From contig DPXZ01000155.1 of NCBI GenBank assembly GCA_003526765.1, positions 1-12,683 on the forward strand: 12,683 bases of DNA, read 5' to 3'. The translations under genes were made by a program, and so were the position numbers. This stretch comes from Fervidobacterium sp. (GTDB taxonomy: Bacteria > Thermotogota > Thermotogae > Thermotogales > Fervidobacteriaceae). How positions within the stretch are numbered: position 1 is the stretch's first letter; each line of letters starts with the position of its first letter. Under the pieces are notes generated by a model. That model ran no database searches. It saw only the letters and a program-made list of their open reading frames with translations, and was not told the DNA's origin. Shown in pieces: positions 1-8,304 of this stretch.

Positions 1-294
1 ATAACGATGGATTTCATTGCAGGAGTTGCATACGTGCTTCCAGTGTTGTACATATACAGAGTGAGAAAAAACAGAGCTTTTGAGATATTGGGATACATCG
101 TTGGAGTATTAGTTGTAAGCGGAGTTATGACTCTCTTAAACATGTTTGTTGTTCCGGTATATTGGAAGATACCGTTTGCGGAAACGTTGAAGCTACTGCC
201 TTGGATTGCGGGTTTCAATGTACTCAAATTTACGATAAACTCTATTGTAAATGGTCTAGTTAGAGTCCGCATAACTAAGATTTTTGAGAATTGA
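1..294 (+). CDS. ribU: ECF transporter S component, riboflavin type (3' end, partial)
   Basis: The reading frame is open from the first base, so only the C-terminal ~97 residues are in the window. These are almost entirely hydrophobic: two or three membrane helices (the segments around FIAGVAYVLPVLYIYR, GYIVGVLVVSGVMTLLN and the LLPWIAGFNVLKFTINSIVN end). The pattern of a VLPVLYIY helix, a short basic turn (RVRKNR), a GVMTLLN helix, a PVYWKIPF loop and a final 'FNVLKFTINS' helix is what I know from RibU-type substrate-binding subunits of energy-coupling-factor transporters. These bind riboflavin in the membrane and share the EcfAAT module encoded elsewhere. The stop lies 54 nt before the L13 start. 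The substrate is inferred from family resemblance alone; another ECF S component is possible. No FMN riboswitch could be sought because the 5' end is missing. Confidence 0.7.
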   Translation: MTMDFIAGVAYVLPVLYIYRVRKNRAFEILGYIVGVLVVSGVMTLLNMFVVPVYWKIPFAETLKLLPWIAGFNVLKFTINSIVNGLVRVRITKIFEN

Positions 295-348
295 GAAATA
301 GAAAATAAAAAGAATAAATTGAGTTTGATTTTGAAGGGAGGAAAGACA

Positions 349-792
349 ATGGCAAGGCCATTACCTGTTCAGAAAACTTCATTTCCAAAGGTAGATAGGA
401 AATGGTATCTTGTAGACGCTACCGACAAGCCACTCGGGCGTCTAGCAACAAGGATTTCATTGTTACTTCAAGGAAAAAATGAACCAACTTGGGCACCACA
501 CATCGATAACGGTAATTTTGTTGTTGTTATAAATGCAGATAAGGTAAAATTAACTGGAAAGAAATTCGATCAAAAGGTGTATTACCACCATTCAGGTTAT
601 CCTGGTGGTTTAAAATCTCGTACGGCTAAAGAAATGATGCAAAAGCAACCAGAACGGATCGTTGAATTAGCTGTTAAACGAATGCTTCCTAAGAACGTAC
701 TCGGCAGTCATCAAATCAAGAGATTAAAAGTCTACACTGGCGCCAATCATCCACACGAAGCACAAAAACCAGAGAAGATAGAGCTTCTTTGA
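349..792 (+). CDS. rplM: 50S ribosomal protein L13
   Basis: Encodes a 147-residue large-subunit protein that binds 23S rRNA early in 50S assembly. Family marks are visible in order: the N-terminal [16 protein letters not shown] segment, the THE-family '[19 protein letters not shown]' strand region, the YPGGLK turn, the 'VKRMLPKN..G' helix and the '[13 protein letters not shown]' C-terminus. I chose ATG 349 because GGGAGG at 336–341 sits at ideal spacing before it; an upstream in-frame TTG at 319 would add ten residues not found in the family and has no ribosome binding site. The rpsI start follows 15 nt after the stop, so the two are certainly co-transcribed, as in most bacteria. Length and sequence are ordinary. 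Confidence 0.97.
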   Translation: MARPLPVQKTSFPKVDRKWYLVDATDKPLGRLATRISLLLQGKNEPTWAPHIDNGNFVVVINADKVKLTGKKFDQKVYYHHSGYPGGLKSRTAKEMMQKQPERIVELAVKRMLPKNVLGSHQIKRLKVYTGANHPHEAQKPEKIELL

Positions 793-807
793 GGAGGAGG
801 GAAATAG

Positions 808-1206
808 ATGGCAGACATTTACATGGGAACTGGTAGAAGGAAGACATCAACTGCCAGAGTTTACCTTAAACCTGGAAACGGAAAGATAAGAATCAACGAT
901 GTTGAATACAAAGATTTCAATGAGTACTTTGAGAATAAAGTCTGGACACTTCATGCAATCGAACCACTCAAGACAGTTGGACTCGAAGGTACATTCGATG
1001 TACTTATCAGAGTAATCGGCGGTGGAAAGAACGGTCAAGCTGGTGCAGTAAGACTTGGAATAGCAAGAGCGTTACTCAATTACAATCCCGATTTGAAAGG
1101 GACATTGAGGGAGAACGGATTCCTCACAAGAGATCCAAGAATGGTCGAAAGAAAAAAATACGGTCTCAAGAAGGCAAGAAGGGCACCGCAATTTTCCAAA
1201 CGTTAA
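808..1206 (+). CDS. rpsI: 30S ribosomal protein S9
   Basis: A 132-residue small-subunit protein whose C-terminal tail reaches the P-site tRNA anticodon. The N-terminal [19 protein letters not shown] motif, the central '[22 protein letters not shown]' RNA-binding segment and the invariant C-terminal ...RAPQFSKR end are all present, so the gene is complete. The start ATG is preceded by GAGGAGGAGGG (791–801), which overlaps the L13 stop codon, implying translational coupling within the rplM–rpsI pair. A hairpin terminator follows about 50 nt downstream. Confidence 0.98.
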   Translation: MADIYMGTGRRKTSTARVYLKPGNGKIRINDVEYKDFNEYFENKVWTLHAIEPLKTVGLEGTFDVLIRVIGGGKNGQAGAVRLGIARALLNYNPDLKGTLRENGFLTRDPRMVERKKYGLKKARRAPQFSKR

Positions 1207-1255
1207 TTACATTTTTTATTTGGATCAAGTGCCAATCAATTGAGAATAAGTTAGT

Positions 1256-1286
1256 GGCAGATGGTTTACCATCTGCTGCTTTTGTT
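1256..1286 (+). terminator. Rho-independent terminator after rplM–rpsI
   Basis: A perfect 8-bp stem GCAGATGG / CCATCTGC (1257–1264 with 1269–1276) closes a TTTA loop and is followed by the T-rich tail TGCTTTTGTTT. The tail is interrupted by G and C, so termination may be partial and some read-through into dnaG is possible. Confidence 0.75.
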
Positions 1287-1376
1287 TGCTGTATGTGATA
1301 CGTCTTTAAACATATCTTCATAATTACAATTGAAAATCTCCATCATAGCATAAACTTTGAAAGAAGAGATGGTGTT

Positions 1377-3086
1377 ATGATATCAAGAGAAGTTATAGAG
1401 AAAATAAAAGAAAAGTGTGACATCGTCGACGTGATATCTGAATACGTGAGTTTACAAAAAGTTGGTGCAAATTATAGAGGATTGTGCCCATTCCACACAG
1501 AGACGTCACCTTCTTTTTACGTTAACACCTCTCGAAAGATGTACCACTGTTTTGGGTGTGGTGAGAGTGGAGATGTAATAAAGTTCATTGAAAAGCTCGA
1601 GAATTTATCATACGTAGAGGCAGTTCAGAAACTTGCTTCAAGAATAGGTATGAAAGTAGATTTCTCGCAAGAAGATTCATCCAAGGCGCTTTACTACGAG
1701 TTCTACAAATTCCTTCACGAACAGTATAAATCGAAATTGGAAAGCGCTCAAAACATCATCGAATATCTCGAAAAACGTGGATTTTCGAAAAGAGAAATAT
1801 CACTTTACGAATTCGGATTCTCACCAGTGAATTCCAACATTCCACAGCTCGCTGCGAACAAATTGGGAATAGACAAAGAAAGACTCGCGTCATTTGGCTT
1901 TTCGTACAACGATCCGTTTTCTGGTAGGATAATAATTCCAATTAAAGATGACTTTGGAAAGGTAATAGCATTCGGCGGCAGATTAGTTGGTGATGGTATT
2001 CCGAAGTACATAAACTCTCAAGAGACGTTCGTTTTCAAGAAATCTTCCGTACTTTTCATGTTCAATGTTGCTAAAGAATACATAAAGGAAATGGATTACG
2101 TAGTCATATGTGAAGGCTATTTTGACGCATTGGCATTTCACAGAGCTGGTATCAAAAATGCTGTTGCGACGTTGGGAACAACGTTGAGTAAGACCCACAT
2201 ATCGAAGTTGAGAAAATATACATCCAACATCATATTAGCCTTTGATAGTGATAATGCAGGTATCAAAGCAGCACTGAAGAACATAGAATTACTCATTCCA
2301 GATGGATTCAACGTTGTAGTCGCTGCGTTTGACCAGGCAAAAGATGCTGATGAAACATTCCACAAATTTGGTTCGCAAGGTTTACTGAACGTGCTTGGTT
2401 CTGCACTAAGTCCGGAGGTATACGTTGTAAACCAATTTTCAAAAATGTACGACCTCTCCAATCCAAACGGTGTCAATTCTTTCTTGAAGGCTGTGAGTTA
2501 TTGGGAAAGTGTGTTTTCAAGAAATGTAAAGATACTTGATAACTTTCACGATAAGCTTTCTACGTTGACCAGTATAGAAAGATCAAAGGTGAGTAACGTG
2601 CTTCAACTGTATCTTCAACAATCTGCCAACAATATCAATCAGAGGTCCACAAACGTGCAAGAGAAACAAATACGAAAGGTCGATTCTCGGGGACCTTCAC
2701 TACCGTCCTTAGAAGACTATCTGGTGTACATTTACTATAATTATCCAGAATTGTTCAAACAATTAGAATTTTCTCCGGACCTACTGGAAGGAAACGTTAG
2801 AGAATTTTTCTTAATTGCAAAAGATTTGAACGATTTGGAAGATCAGTTGTCTAAAGATATGATGAAAATCGTGAAGTCGTCGCTCGACAAAATAGATGTC
2901 CCAATCGACGATAAGGTGATCCAATCGATAAAAAGAGAACTGGAAATTAGGAAAATAGACAAAAGGATTGTGGAAATAGATGCGCTTATAGGAAAGTCAC
3001 AAAATGAAGATGAAAAGCGCATACTATTGAAAGCTCGTATAGAATTAATAAAACAAAAGGAAAAAATAAAGAGGTCCTCAAACTGA
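1377..3086 (+). CDS. dnaG: DNA primase DnaG
   Basis: 569 residues; synthesises RNA primers at the replication fork in partnership with the DnaB helicase. Domains in order: N-terminal CHC2 zinc finger with C37-P-F-H40 and C58-F-G-C61; the primase core; and the TOPRIM catalytic fold with the acidic EGYFDAL motif near residues 246–252 and the metal-binding FDSDNAG near 287–293. The last ~150 residues are charged and helical, as expected for the helicase-interacting tail, and are poorly conserved. Slightly shorter than the ~600 residues usual in E. coli-type primases, normal for Thermotogales. Start ATG 1377 has the purine-rich AAGAAGAG (1361–1368) upstream; an ATG at 1369 is followed at once by a stop. 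The sigma factor gene begins 16 nt after the stop, so they form one operon; rpsU, often first in such operons, is absent here. Confidence 0.97.
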   Translation: MISREVIEKIKEKCDIVDVISEYVSLQKVGANYRGLCPFHTETSPSFYVNTSRKMYHCFGCGESGDVIKFIEKLENLSYVEAVQKLASRIGMKVDFSQEDSSKALYYEFYKFLHEQYKSKLESAQNIIEYLEKRGFSKREISLYEFGFSPVNSNIPQLAANKLGIDKERLASFGFSYNDPFSGRIIIPIKDDFGKVIAFGGRLVGDGIPKYINSQETFVFKKSSVLFMFNVAKEYIKEMDYVVICEGYFDALAFHRAGIKNAVATLGTTLSKTHISKLRKYTSNIILAFDSDNAGIKAALKNIELLIPDGFNVVVAAFDQAKDADETFHKFGSQGLLNVLGSALSPEVYVVNQFSKMYDLSNPNGVNSFLKAVSYWESVFSRNVKILDNFHDKLSTLTSIERSKVSNVLQLYLQQSANNINQRSTNVQEKQIRKVDSRGPSLPSLEDYLVYIYYNYPELFKQLEFSPDLLEGNVREFFLIAKDLNDLEDQLSKDMMKIVKSSLDKIDVPIDDKVIQSIKRELEIRKIDKRIVEIDALIGKSQNEDEKRILLKARIELIKQKEKIKRSSN

Positions 3087-3102
3087 ATGAGGAGGTGTTT
3101 TT

Positions 3103-4221
3103 GTGTCTAAAACTGCGGTAAAGGAAACCACAGAACTTCAGAAGAAGTTGGATAAACTTCTGGAACTTGGGAAACGTAAGGGATACATAACTTACGATGA
3201 TATCGATAGAACTTTTCCACCGGGAGATCTGGACGCTTTTGACGGAAACTTTCTTGACCAAGTATACGAAACGCTGGAAAAGAACAAAATAGAGATACGA
3301 GATACCACCGACTTGATGAACATCGAAGAAGAAGTCAAGGCATACTTAGCTGAAAGCCCTGAGATATTCGATAGTACTGAACCCAAAGACCTTATAAAAA
3401 TGTATTTGAGAGACATAGGAAAGATAAGGCTCTTGACACCATCTGAAGAGAAGAGATTAGCTCAAATGGCTCAACGAGGTGACGAAAGGGCAAAGGAAGA
3501 GCTCATCATATCGAATTTAAGATTGGTTGTTAGTATGGCAAAGAGATACTTAGGTAAAGGTCTTTCGTTCCTTGATCTCATTCAAGAAGGAAGTTTAGGA
3601 TTGATAAAGGCTGTTGAAAAGTTCGATTGGGAAAAGGGATACAAATTCTCGACGTATGCAACATGGTGGATTAGACAGGCCATTACACGTGCAATCGCTG
3701 ATCAGGCTAGAACGATAAGGGTACCAGTCCACATGGTGGAAACGATCAACAAGATTCAGAAGATAAAGAGGGAATACATACAGGAACATGGTGAAGAGCC
3801 TGCAATAGAATACATAGCTGACCAGGTTGGTAAACCGATAGACAAGATCGAGGAAATACTCCAAGCAGCTCCAGAAACGCTATCACTTGAAACTCCTGTA
3901 GGTGAAGAAGACGATTCCGCTATGGGTGACTTTGTGGCAGATGAAAGTGTTGGTTCGCCGAAGCGTGAGGCAGTAAGGATGCTCATGAAGGAAGAGATAG
4001 ACAAGTTACTTGAGACGCTTAACGACAGAGAGAAGATGGTTCTCAAGATGAGATATGGTATATTGGATGGGAAACCAAAAACACTTGAAGAAGTCGGACA
4101 GTATTTTGGCGTCACACGTGAGAGAATCAGGCAAATCGAAGTAAAGGCGTTGAGAAAATTGCGCCATCCATCGAGAAGTAGATATTTGAGATTACTTCAA
4201 AAATTGACTGAAGAGGAATGA
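3103..4221 (+). CDS. rpoD: RNA polymerase primary sigma factor (RpoD/SigA)
   Basis: A 372-residue group 1 sigma-70 factor that directs RNA polymerase to housekeeping promoters. Visible regions: a compact region 1.1 (about residues 12–40, [16 protein letters not shown]); region 1.2 from about 94 ([17 protein letters not shown]); regions 2.1–2.4 at about 135–206, including [16 protein letters not shown] and the -10-binding [13 protein letters not shown]; region 3 at about 207–270; and region 4 at about 297–365, with the -35-reading helix-turn-helix [20 protein letters not shown]. The long non-conserved insert of proteobacterial RpoD is absent, as in Gram-positives and Thermotogales. The start is GTG: GAGGAGGTG at 3089–3097 lies five nt before it, and no other in-frame start fits. 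It is 16 nt downstream of dnaG. Its -35/-10 specificity agrees with the TTGACA/TATAAT promoter seen at 6982–7011. Confidence 0.97.
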   Translation: MSKTAVKETTELQKKLDKLLELGKRKGYITYDDIDRTFPPGDLDAFDGNFLDQVYETLEKNKIEIRDTTDLMNIEEEVKAYLAESPEIFDSTEPKDLIKMYLRDIGKIRLLTPSEEKRLAQMAQRGDERAKEELIISNLRLVVSMAKRYLGKGLSFLDLIQEGSLGLIKAVEKFDWEKGYKFSTYATWWIRQAITRAIADQARTIRVPVHMVETINKIQKIKREYIQEHGEEPAIEYIADQVGKPIDKIEEILQAAPETLSLETPVGEEDDSAMGDFVADESVGSPKREAVRMLMKEEIDKLLETLNDREKMVLKMRYGILDGKPKTLEEVGQYFGVTRERIRQIEVKALRKLRHPSRSRYLRLLQKLTEEE

Positions 4222-4256
4222 AGATAAGCTGAAATCAGCACTGGAGTTGTGATAAA

Positions 4257-6884
4257 ATGACATTTAAGATAGCGTTCAGGAATTTTTCAAAGCATTGGAA
4301 AGTGGGATTACTTGCAATATTGGGAACTATGGTGGCCACCATGCTATTAGTTGGTGGCCTTTCGTTGGGTGATTCCGTAGGTATATACCTAAAAGATAAG
4401 GTAGAGAAAAACTTTGGAAGCATAGATTTAATAATCAAGGACAAAGCGGACACCATATATTTTCCCAAGGGTTTAGACGTTGAGAAAATGAACACACTTT
4501 TAAGCAACAATCCTGATATTACGAAATTTGTTTCAGTCGAAATGGCACAGATAACGGCACATATCGGTGGCAAATATGTGGATCTTTTTGCGATTCCTCT
4601 CACTTCTGATTTCAAGAAGTTCATAGGTAGCGATGTAGGCAAGATAACGATAAGTGCTGACACTGCTGAGAGCTTTGGATTGAAAGTAGGAAGTGAGATA
4701 GACATAGTCACATCTACGGGAGAATATACAGTAAAGATCCAAGCACTTGGAGAAAATGAGTTGAACTTCCGTGGAGAAAATGCTTCTGCCAATGGAACGA
4801 TATTCCTTCCAGAAGATCTATTCAAAGAACTTGGAATATATCCGTTGAAGGTGCCAAATACATATTTTGCTTCCACTTCTTTGCCGATAGATTCTCAAGG
4901 ATCCTTTGCACAGGATTTGAGTAAAGAAGGGTCGATCAGGGTAAAGGCTGCAAAATACGACTTGCAATCATCGCCATTGAATAGGATAATCAGTTATCTC
5001 TTCATCGGCTTTTCTGGTTTTTCAGTGCTTTCCAGTTTTCTCTTCATTTCTTCATTCTTCGGGATTATCTCCGAGGAAAGGAAAGCATCTTTAGGAGTTC
5101 TGAGGGCCATTGGATACTCGCGACACAAAATGTTTTCAATTCTCTTCATAGAAGGTTTACTGTACTTGATCATTTCGGAAATCGTCGGCGCACTCATGGG
5201 CGTTGGATTTGGAAGATTGTTAGTTTATCGTATGAATTCATTGAATCTGCAGCAAGATGACTTATTCATATCCGTTCAAGATAAAATACCATATGCGGTA
5301 ACCATGAATAGTATAATAACAGCGGTACTCATAGCGATGTTTGTACCGATAATCATACTTGCTTACCGCAGCATACAATTTTCGCAAACCTCACCGGCCG
5401 AACTTTACAACGACAGGATGGCCGAACCTACAAAAGGATCAGGAAAGAAAAAGATATGGCTATTTATCTTAGGTTTGCTAGCTGTTGCAGCACTTTACGT
5501 AGTCTCCCCATTGTACAGTGCCCTGCTCTTTTTATCTTTAGTACCATTGTTCTATCATGAAACGATCGTTATGCTGGTTTATGGTGTATCAATCATTGCT
5601 GCAATAATTCCAAATTTGGGCAGTGGCAGTGCATCTAGTTTTCTTGCCAGGGCAGGATTCTTCCTCATTGCCAGTGTGTACATAGTATTTGCGTTTATAC
5701 CATATTTAAAGGCCTTGCTTGAGAAATTCAAGAATGTTCCATTAGTCTTAGCCCTTTCATACATAGATAAGCACAAGATGAGAAACTTTACCATATTCGT
5801 TATCTATTCTGTAACACTCGTACTGATACTCGTTAGTGCGATAATTCCGTACAGTATAAACAAATTCGTTGATTCAAAGAAACAAGAAGGTGCCTTTGGA
5901 TACAACTTCATCATCGTCGAAAATCCAATAAAGAGCTTCTTTGGATCCTACAAATACCTCAACGATGCAACATTCACTGCAAACTTTGATACACTTGTTC
6001 CAATCCAACTTGTCGAAGGACAGGTAGGAAACGATAAGGAGAAGTACACATTCATAATCTCTGATTCCGAGATATTGAAAAATCTGAAGTTACCGTCTGA
6101 TAAGATAATGAAAGAACTGCAGAAAACTGACCCAAGTAAGATACCTGATAAATCAGTCTACTTGTCCGATGAAATCAAGTTCAATTCAAAGCAAAATGAA
6201 AAAGCACAAATCACATTGAAAGGAATCTTACCAGGTATATCTCCCAGGATTACTGATGAATTTACAATACTTGGGACCTATTCTACTGAAGAAATATTAC
6301 TACCGTTGGGTGGTCTGGTGATATGGAAAGATAAAAAACTGTTTGGTTCCATAAATGGGTATGCTGGAATCACAAAAGACTCCAAAACAGCTTTGGCAGC
6401 TCAGGAGTTTGTAACGAAGAAATTCGACGGAGCATTCTACATCACTGGAGAGATTGAAAAGATGTATGCATCTGTCAATAGTCTCGTTAACATGGCACTC
6501 CAACTGTTTTATCTAGGATTCGTAGCAGGATTTGCAGGCCTTGCGATCATAACGTTCAGAAACGTCTACTCTCGCAAAAGAGAGATAGGCATGTTACGTG
6601 CAGTTGGAGCCAAGAGTAGTGTAGTTTTCAGGATGTTCATTTATGAGGCACTGATGATCGTCACAATGGCAACTTTAGTTGGAATCATATCGAGCACTTT
6701 CATAATAACTGACTTAAAGAGTTTCATATCTCCAGCAATTTCGGACTTCAAAATCTCTGTACCATTTTGGCAGGTGTTCCTTACTATAGTAAGTGTTTTC
6801 TTGATCACAACAGGTTTTGTAATGATACCTGCCAGTATTTCCAAGAACATTCCCCCATCAGAGGCTCTGAGAGTTTACGATTGA
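4257..6884 (+). CDS. Large ABC transporter permease with two FtsX domains
   Basis: 875 residues. Layout read from the sequence: one membrane helix near 16–38; an extracytoplasmic MacB-type domain (~40–235); a first FtsX block of three helices (~242–375) containing the cytoplasmic coupling element EERKASLGVLRAIGYSRHKM; a middle hydrophobic block (~395–535); a second extracytoplasmic domain (~535–725); and a second FtsX block (~730–870) with the matching element SRKREIGMLRAVGAKSSVVF. Family knowledge: such duplicated type VII permeases extrude lipoproteins, lipids or peptides, or transmit force across the membrane, driven by a LolD/MacB-type ATPase. No such ATPase is adjacent; the ATPase at 7433 is of another class and lies behind a terminator and a new promoter. 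GGAG at 4243–4246 precedes the ATG by ten nt. It may be co-transcribed with rpoD (35-nt gap, no terminator seen). Substrate unknown. Confidence 0.85.
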   Translation: MTFKIAFRNFSKHWKVGLLAILGTMVATMLLVGGLSLGDSVGIYLKDKVEKNFGSIDLIIKDKADTIYFPKGLDVEKMNTLLSNNPDITKFVSVEMAQITAHIGGKYVDLFAIPLTSDFKKFIGSDVGKITISADTAESFGLKVGSEIDIVTSTGEYTVKIQALGENELNFRGENASANGTIFLPEDLFKELGIYPLKVPNTYFASTSLPIDSQGSFAQDLSKEGSIRVKAAKYDLQSSPLNRIISYLFIGFSGFSVLSSFLFISSFFGIISEERKASLGVLRAIGYSRHKMFSILFIEGLLYLIISEIVGALMGVGFGRLLVYRMNSLNLQQDDLFISVQDKIPYAVTMNSIITAVLIAMFVPIIILAYRSIQFSQTSPAELYNDRMAEPTKGSGKKKIWLFILGLLAVAALYVVSPLYSALLFLSLVPLFYHETIVMLVYGVSIIAAIIPNLGSGSASSFLARAGFFLIASVYIVFAFIPYLKALLEKFKNVPLVLALSYIDKHKMRNFTIFVIYSVTLVLILVSAIIPYSINKFVDSKKQEGAFGYNFIIVENPIKSFFGSYKYLNDATFTANFDTLVPIQLVEGQVGNDKEKYTFIISDSEILKNLKLPSDKIMKELQKTDPSKIPDKSVYLSDEIKFNSKQNEKAQITLKGILPGISPRITDEFTILGTYSTEEILLPLGGLVIWKDKKLFGSINGYAGITKDSKTALAAQEFVTKKFDGAFYITGEIEKMYASVNSLVNMALQLFYLGFVAGFAGLAIITFRNVYSRKREIGMLRAVGAKSSVVFRMFIYEALMIVTMATLVGIISSTFIITDLKSFISPAISDFKISVPFWQVFLTIVSVFLITTGFVMIPASISKNIPPSEALRVYD

Positions 6885-6925
6885 TGTAGTAAATAGTAAA
6901 TATAGTAATTAAGAAAGTATAAAGG

Positions 6926-6961
6926 TCCCCCAGCGGCCAACGGTCACTGGGGGATTTTTTT
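6926..6961 (+). terminator. Strong intrinsic terminator after the FtsX-type permease
   Basis: A perfect 8-bp stem TCCCCCAG / CTGGGGGA (6926–6933 with 6947–6954), extended inside by GGCC/GGTC around an AAC loop, is followed by seven T. It separates the permease transcript from the GntR operon. Confidence 0.95.
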
Positions 6962-6981
6962 AAGAGCGTAACACAGGTATC

Positions 6982-7011
6982 TTGACAATCCATCTACTGT
7001 AATAGTATAAT
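6982..7011 (+). promoter_or_regulatory. Sigma-A promoter of the GntR–ABC operon
   Basis: TTGACA (6982–6987) and TATAAT (7006–7011) are both perfect consensus hexamers, with 18 nt between them. Transcription should start near 7018–7020, about 40 nt before the repressor start codon. It is the best promoter in the window and lies directly after the preceding terminator. Confidence 0.93.
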
Positions 7012-7019
7012 AGTACAGT
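6996..7019 (+). promoter_or_regulatory. Inverted-repeat operator, probable GntR binding site
   Basis: ACTGTA (6996–7001) and TACAGT (7014–7019) are perfect complements centred on the -10 hexamer, with ATAG repeated inside on both sides of the centre. Occupation would block RNA polymerase. Because the next gene is a YtrA-type GntR regulator, autorepression is the simple reading. The repeat is seen; the binding protein is inferred. Confidence 0.75.
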
Positions 7020-7059
7020 GATTGATTTTCTTCATCATTGAAGTGAAGAGGTGTCTACA

Positions 7060-7443
7060 ATGTGGTTTGCCATAGACTTTAGTTCTCATACACCAGTGTA
7101 TGTTCAAATTAAAGATAACATAAAGGCATCTATTTTAAGCGGGAAGCTCAAAACTGGTGATTACATCCCGTCCATAAGAAACCTTGCCAAAGATATTGGT
7201 GTCAACATCAACACTGTAGCAAGGGCCTACAGAGAGCTTGAAATTGATGGGGTGATAAGGCCACAGCGAGGTGAGGGATACGTAGTTGTAGGTGTACAGA
7301 GCGAGCAAATTAGGGAAGAATTGAAAGACGAGTTGTTGAAATTGTTGAGAAAGTGCAAGGCTTCTGGCATTAAGCATGATGAGTTGATTGAAGTTGTGAA
7401 GAAGGTTTACAGTGGCAACGGAGGTGAGGAGTTTGATACTTAA
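7060..7443 (+). CDS. GntR-family regulator, YtrA subfamily
   Basis: 127 residues. The N-terminal two thirds are a GntR winged helix: the PVYVQIKDNIKASILSGKL helix, the GDYIPSIRNLAKDIGVNINT recognition region (residues ~34–53), then AYRELEIDGVIRPQRGEGYVV for the last helix and wing. The tail after ~75 is a short, charged, helical dimerisation segment, with no ligand-binding FadR- or HutC-type domain. This short form is the YtrA subfamily, whose members repress the ABC transporter operon in which they lie, as here. I start at ATG 7060 because GAGGTG (7048–7053) is six nt upstream; the in-frame GTG at 7051 lies inside that binding site. The palindrome over its own promoter supports autorepression. 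The inducing condition is not visible; in Firmicutes, related operons respond to cell-envelope antibiotics. Confidence 0.92.
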   Translation: MWFAIDFSSHTPVYVQIKDNIKASILSGKLKTGDYIPSIRNLAKDIGVNINTVARAYRELEIDGVIRPQRGEGYVVVGVQSEQIREELKDELLKLLRKCKASGIKHDELIEVVKKVYSGNGGEEFDT

Positions 7444-8290
7444 AGTTGAGAATTTGCACAAGTACTATGGTTATGGTAGAAAAAATGTTATTAAAGCTGT
7501 CAATGGTGTTTCTTTTGAAGTTCAAGAGGGTGATATCTTTGCTTTACTTGGACTAAACGGTGCGGGAAAGACTACGACGATAAGATGCATACTCGGATTG
7601 TGCAAGAAAGATTCAGGCGATATAACGTACAACGGTAAATACAAGATCGCCTACGTCCCAGAGGGTAAAGATTTGTACGGAAGCTACAAAGTGAAGAAGA
7701 TGATCGAGATAACAAAAAGTATAACGCAGGAGTTCGATGAGAATAAATGTTTGAAATACATAAATGAGTTCAAAATACCACAGAACGAGCGTGTTCTAAG
7801 TCTTTCAAACGGTCAGAAAACGCAGTTGTACCTTTCTCTGGTATTATCTCAGAAAGCTGATTTGTATATTTTTGATGAACCAACTTGGGGATTGGACCCT
7901 GTGGTTAGAAATAGAATCTTGGATATGATAAAAGCCATTCCATTGGAGGGTGGTACCGTTTTCTATACGAGTCACATACTCAGTGAGGTTGAAAGAGTTG
8001 CAGACAAGGTTGCGATAATGCATCAAGGTCGGATCTTAGAGATCGGTTACTTGGACGATATAAAGGAAAGCTTTTGCGCAGTGACGATTGAAAGATCCGC
8101 ATCCAAATCTTCAACTGTGCCAGAGATAGATGGATATTTGTACAAGAGCACAGAAGGCGAAGATATCTACATAGTCAAGAAAGCATATGCTGAGGAGCGA
8201 CATCTCGATTTCCAACCAGTACCATTTGAAGTCTTGTTTGAAGCACTTGTCCTTGGTCAGAAATCACAAGAGCAAGATAAAACGGTTTAA
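7433..8290 (+). CDS. ABC transporter ATP-binding protein, YtrB/EcsA type
   Basis: 285 residues from the preferred TTG start. Nucleotide-binding elements: Walker A GLNGAGKTT (40–48), signature LSNGQ in place of LSGGQ (124–128), Walker B LYIFDEP (144–150), D-loop GLDP and the switch histidine H181 in YTSHI. The usual Q-loop is replaced by a YVPEGKDLYG stretch, a pattern of the drug/peptide-exporter type ATPases paired with ABC-2 permeases. The C-terminal ~80 residues form a small accessory domain. Start choice: GGAGGTGAGG (7420–7429) is right before TTG 7433, giving an 11-nt overlap with the GntR gene and thus translational coupling. GTG 7424 and GTG 7412 are in frame but lie within or before this site. 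It energises the permease encoded 14 nt downstream; substrate unknown. Confidence 0.9.
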   Translation: MILKVENLHKYYGYGRKNVIKAVNGVSFEVQEGDIFALLGLNGAGKTTTIRCILGLCKKDSGDITYNGKYKIAYVPEGKDLYGSYKVKKMIEITKSITQEFDENKCLKYINEFKIPQNERVLSLSNGQKTQLYLSLVLSQKADLYIFDEPTWGLDPVVRNRILDMIKAIPLEGGTVFYTSHILSEVERVADKVAIMHQGRILEIGYLDDIKESFCAVTIERSASKSSTVPEIDGYLYKSTEGEDIYIVKKAYAEERHLDFQPVPFEVLFEALVLGQKSQEQDKTV

Positions 8291-8304
8291 CGAGGTGAGG
8301 ATAT

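Noticed and set aside
319..348. Upstream TTG start for L13, adding ten residues
   Set aside because: No ribosome binding site precedes it, the family begins near the ATG at 349, and GGGAGG lies inside the supposed extension at the right distance from 349.
1330..1356. Promoter for dnaG (TTGAAA ... TAAACT)
   Set aside because: Spacing is only 15 nt and the -10 is poor; not enough to call.
4204..4256. Promoter or terminator between rpoD and the large permease
   Set aside because: TTGACT at 4204 has no -10 at proper spacing, and the GCTGA/TCAGC hairpin has a two-base loop and no T-run.
7412..7432. GTG start at 7412 for the ABC ATPase
   Set aside because: The extension would include the GGAGGTGAGG ribosome binding site; TTG 7433 is better spaced and fits the family N-terminus.
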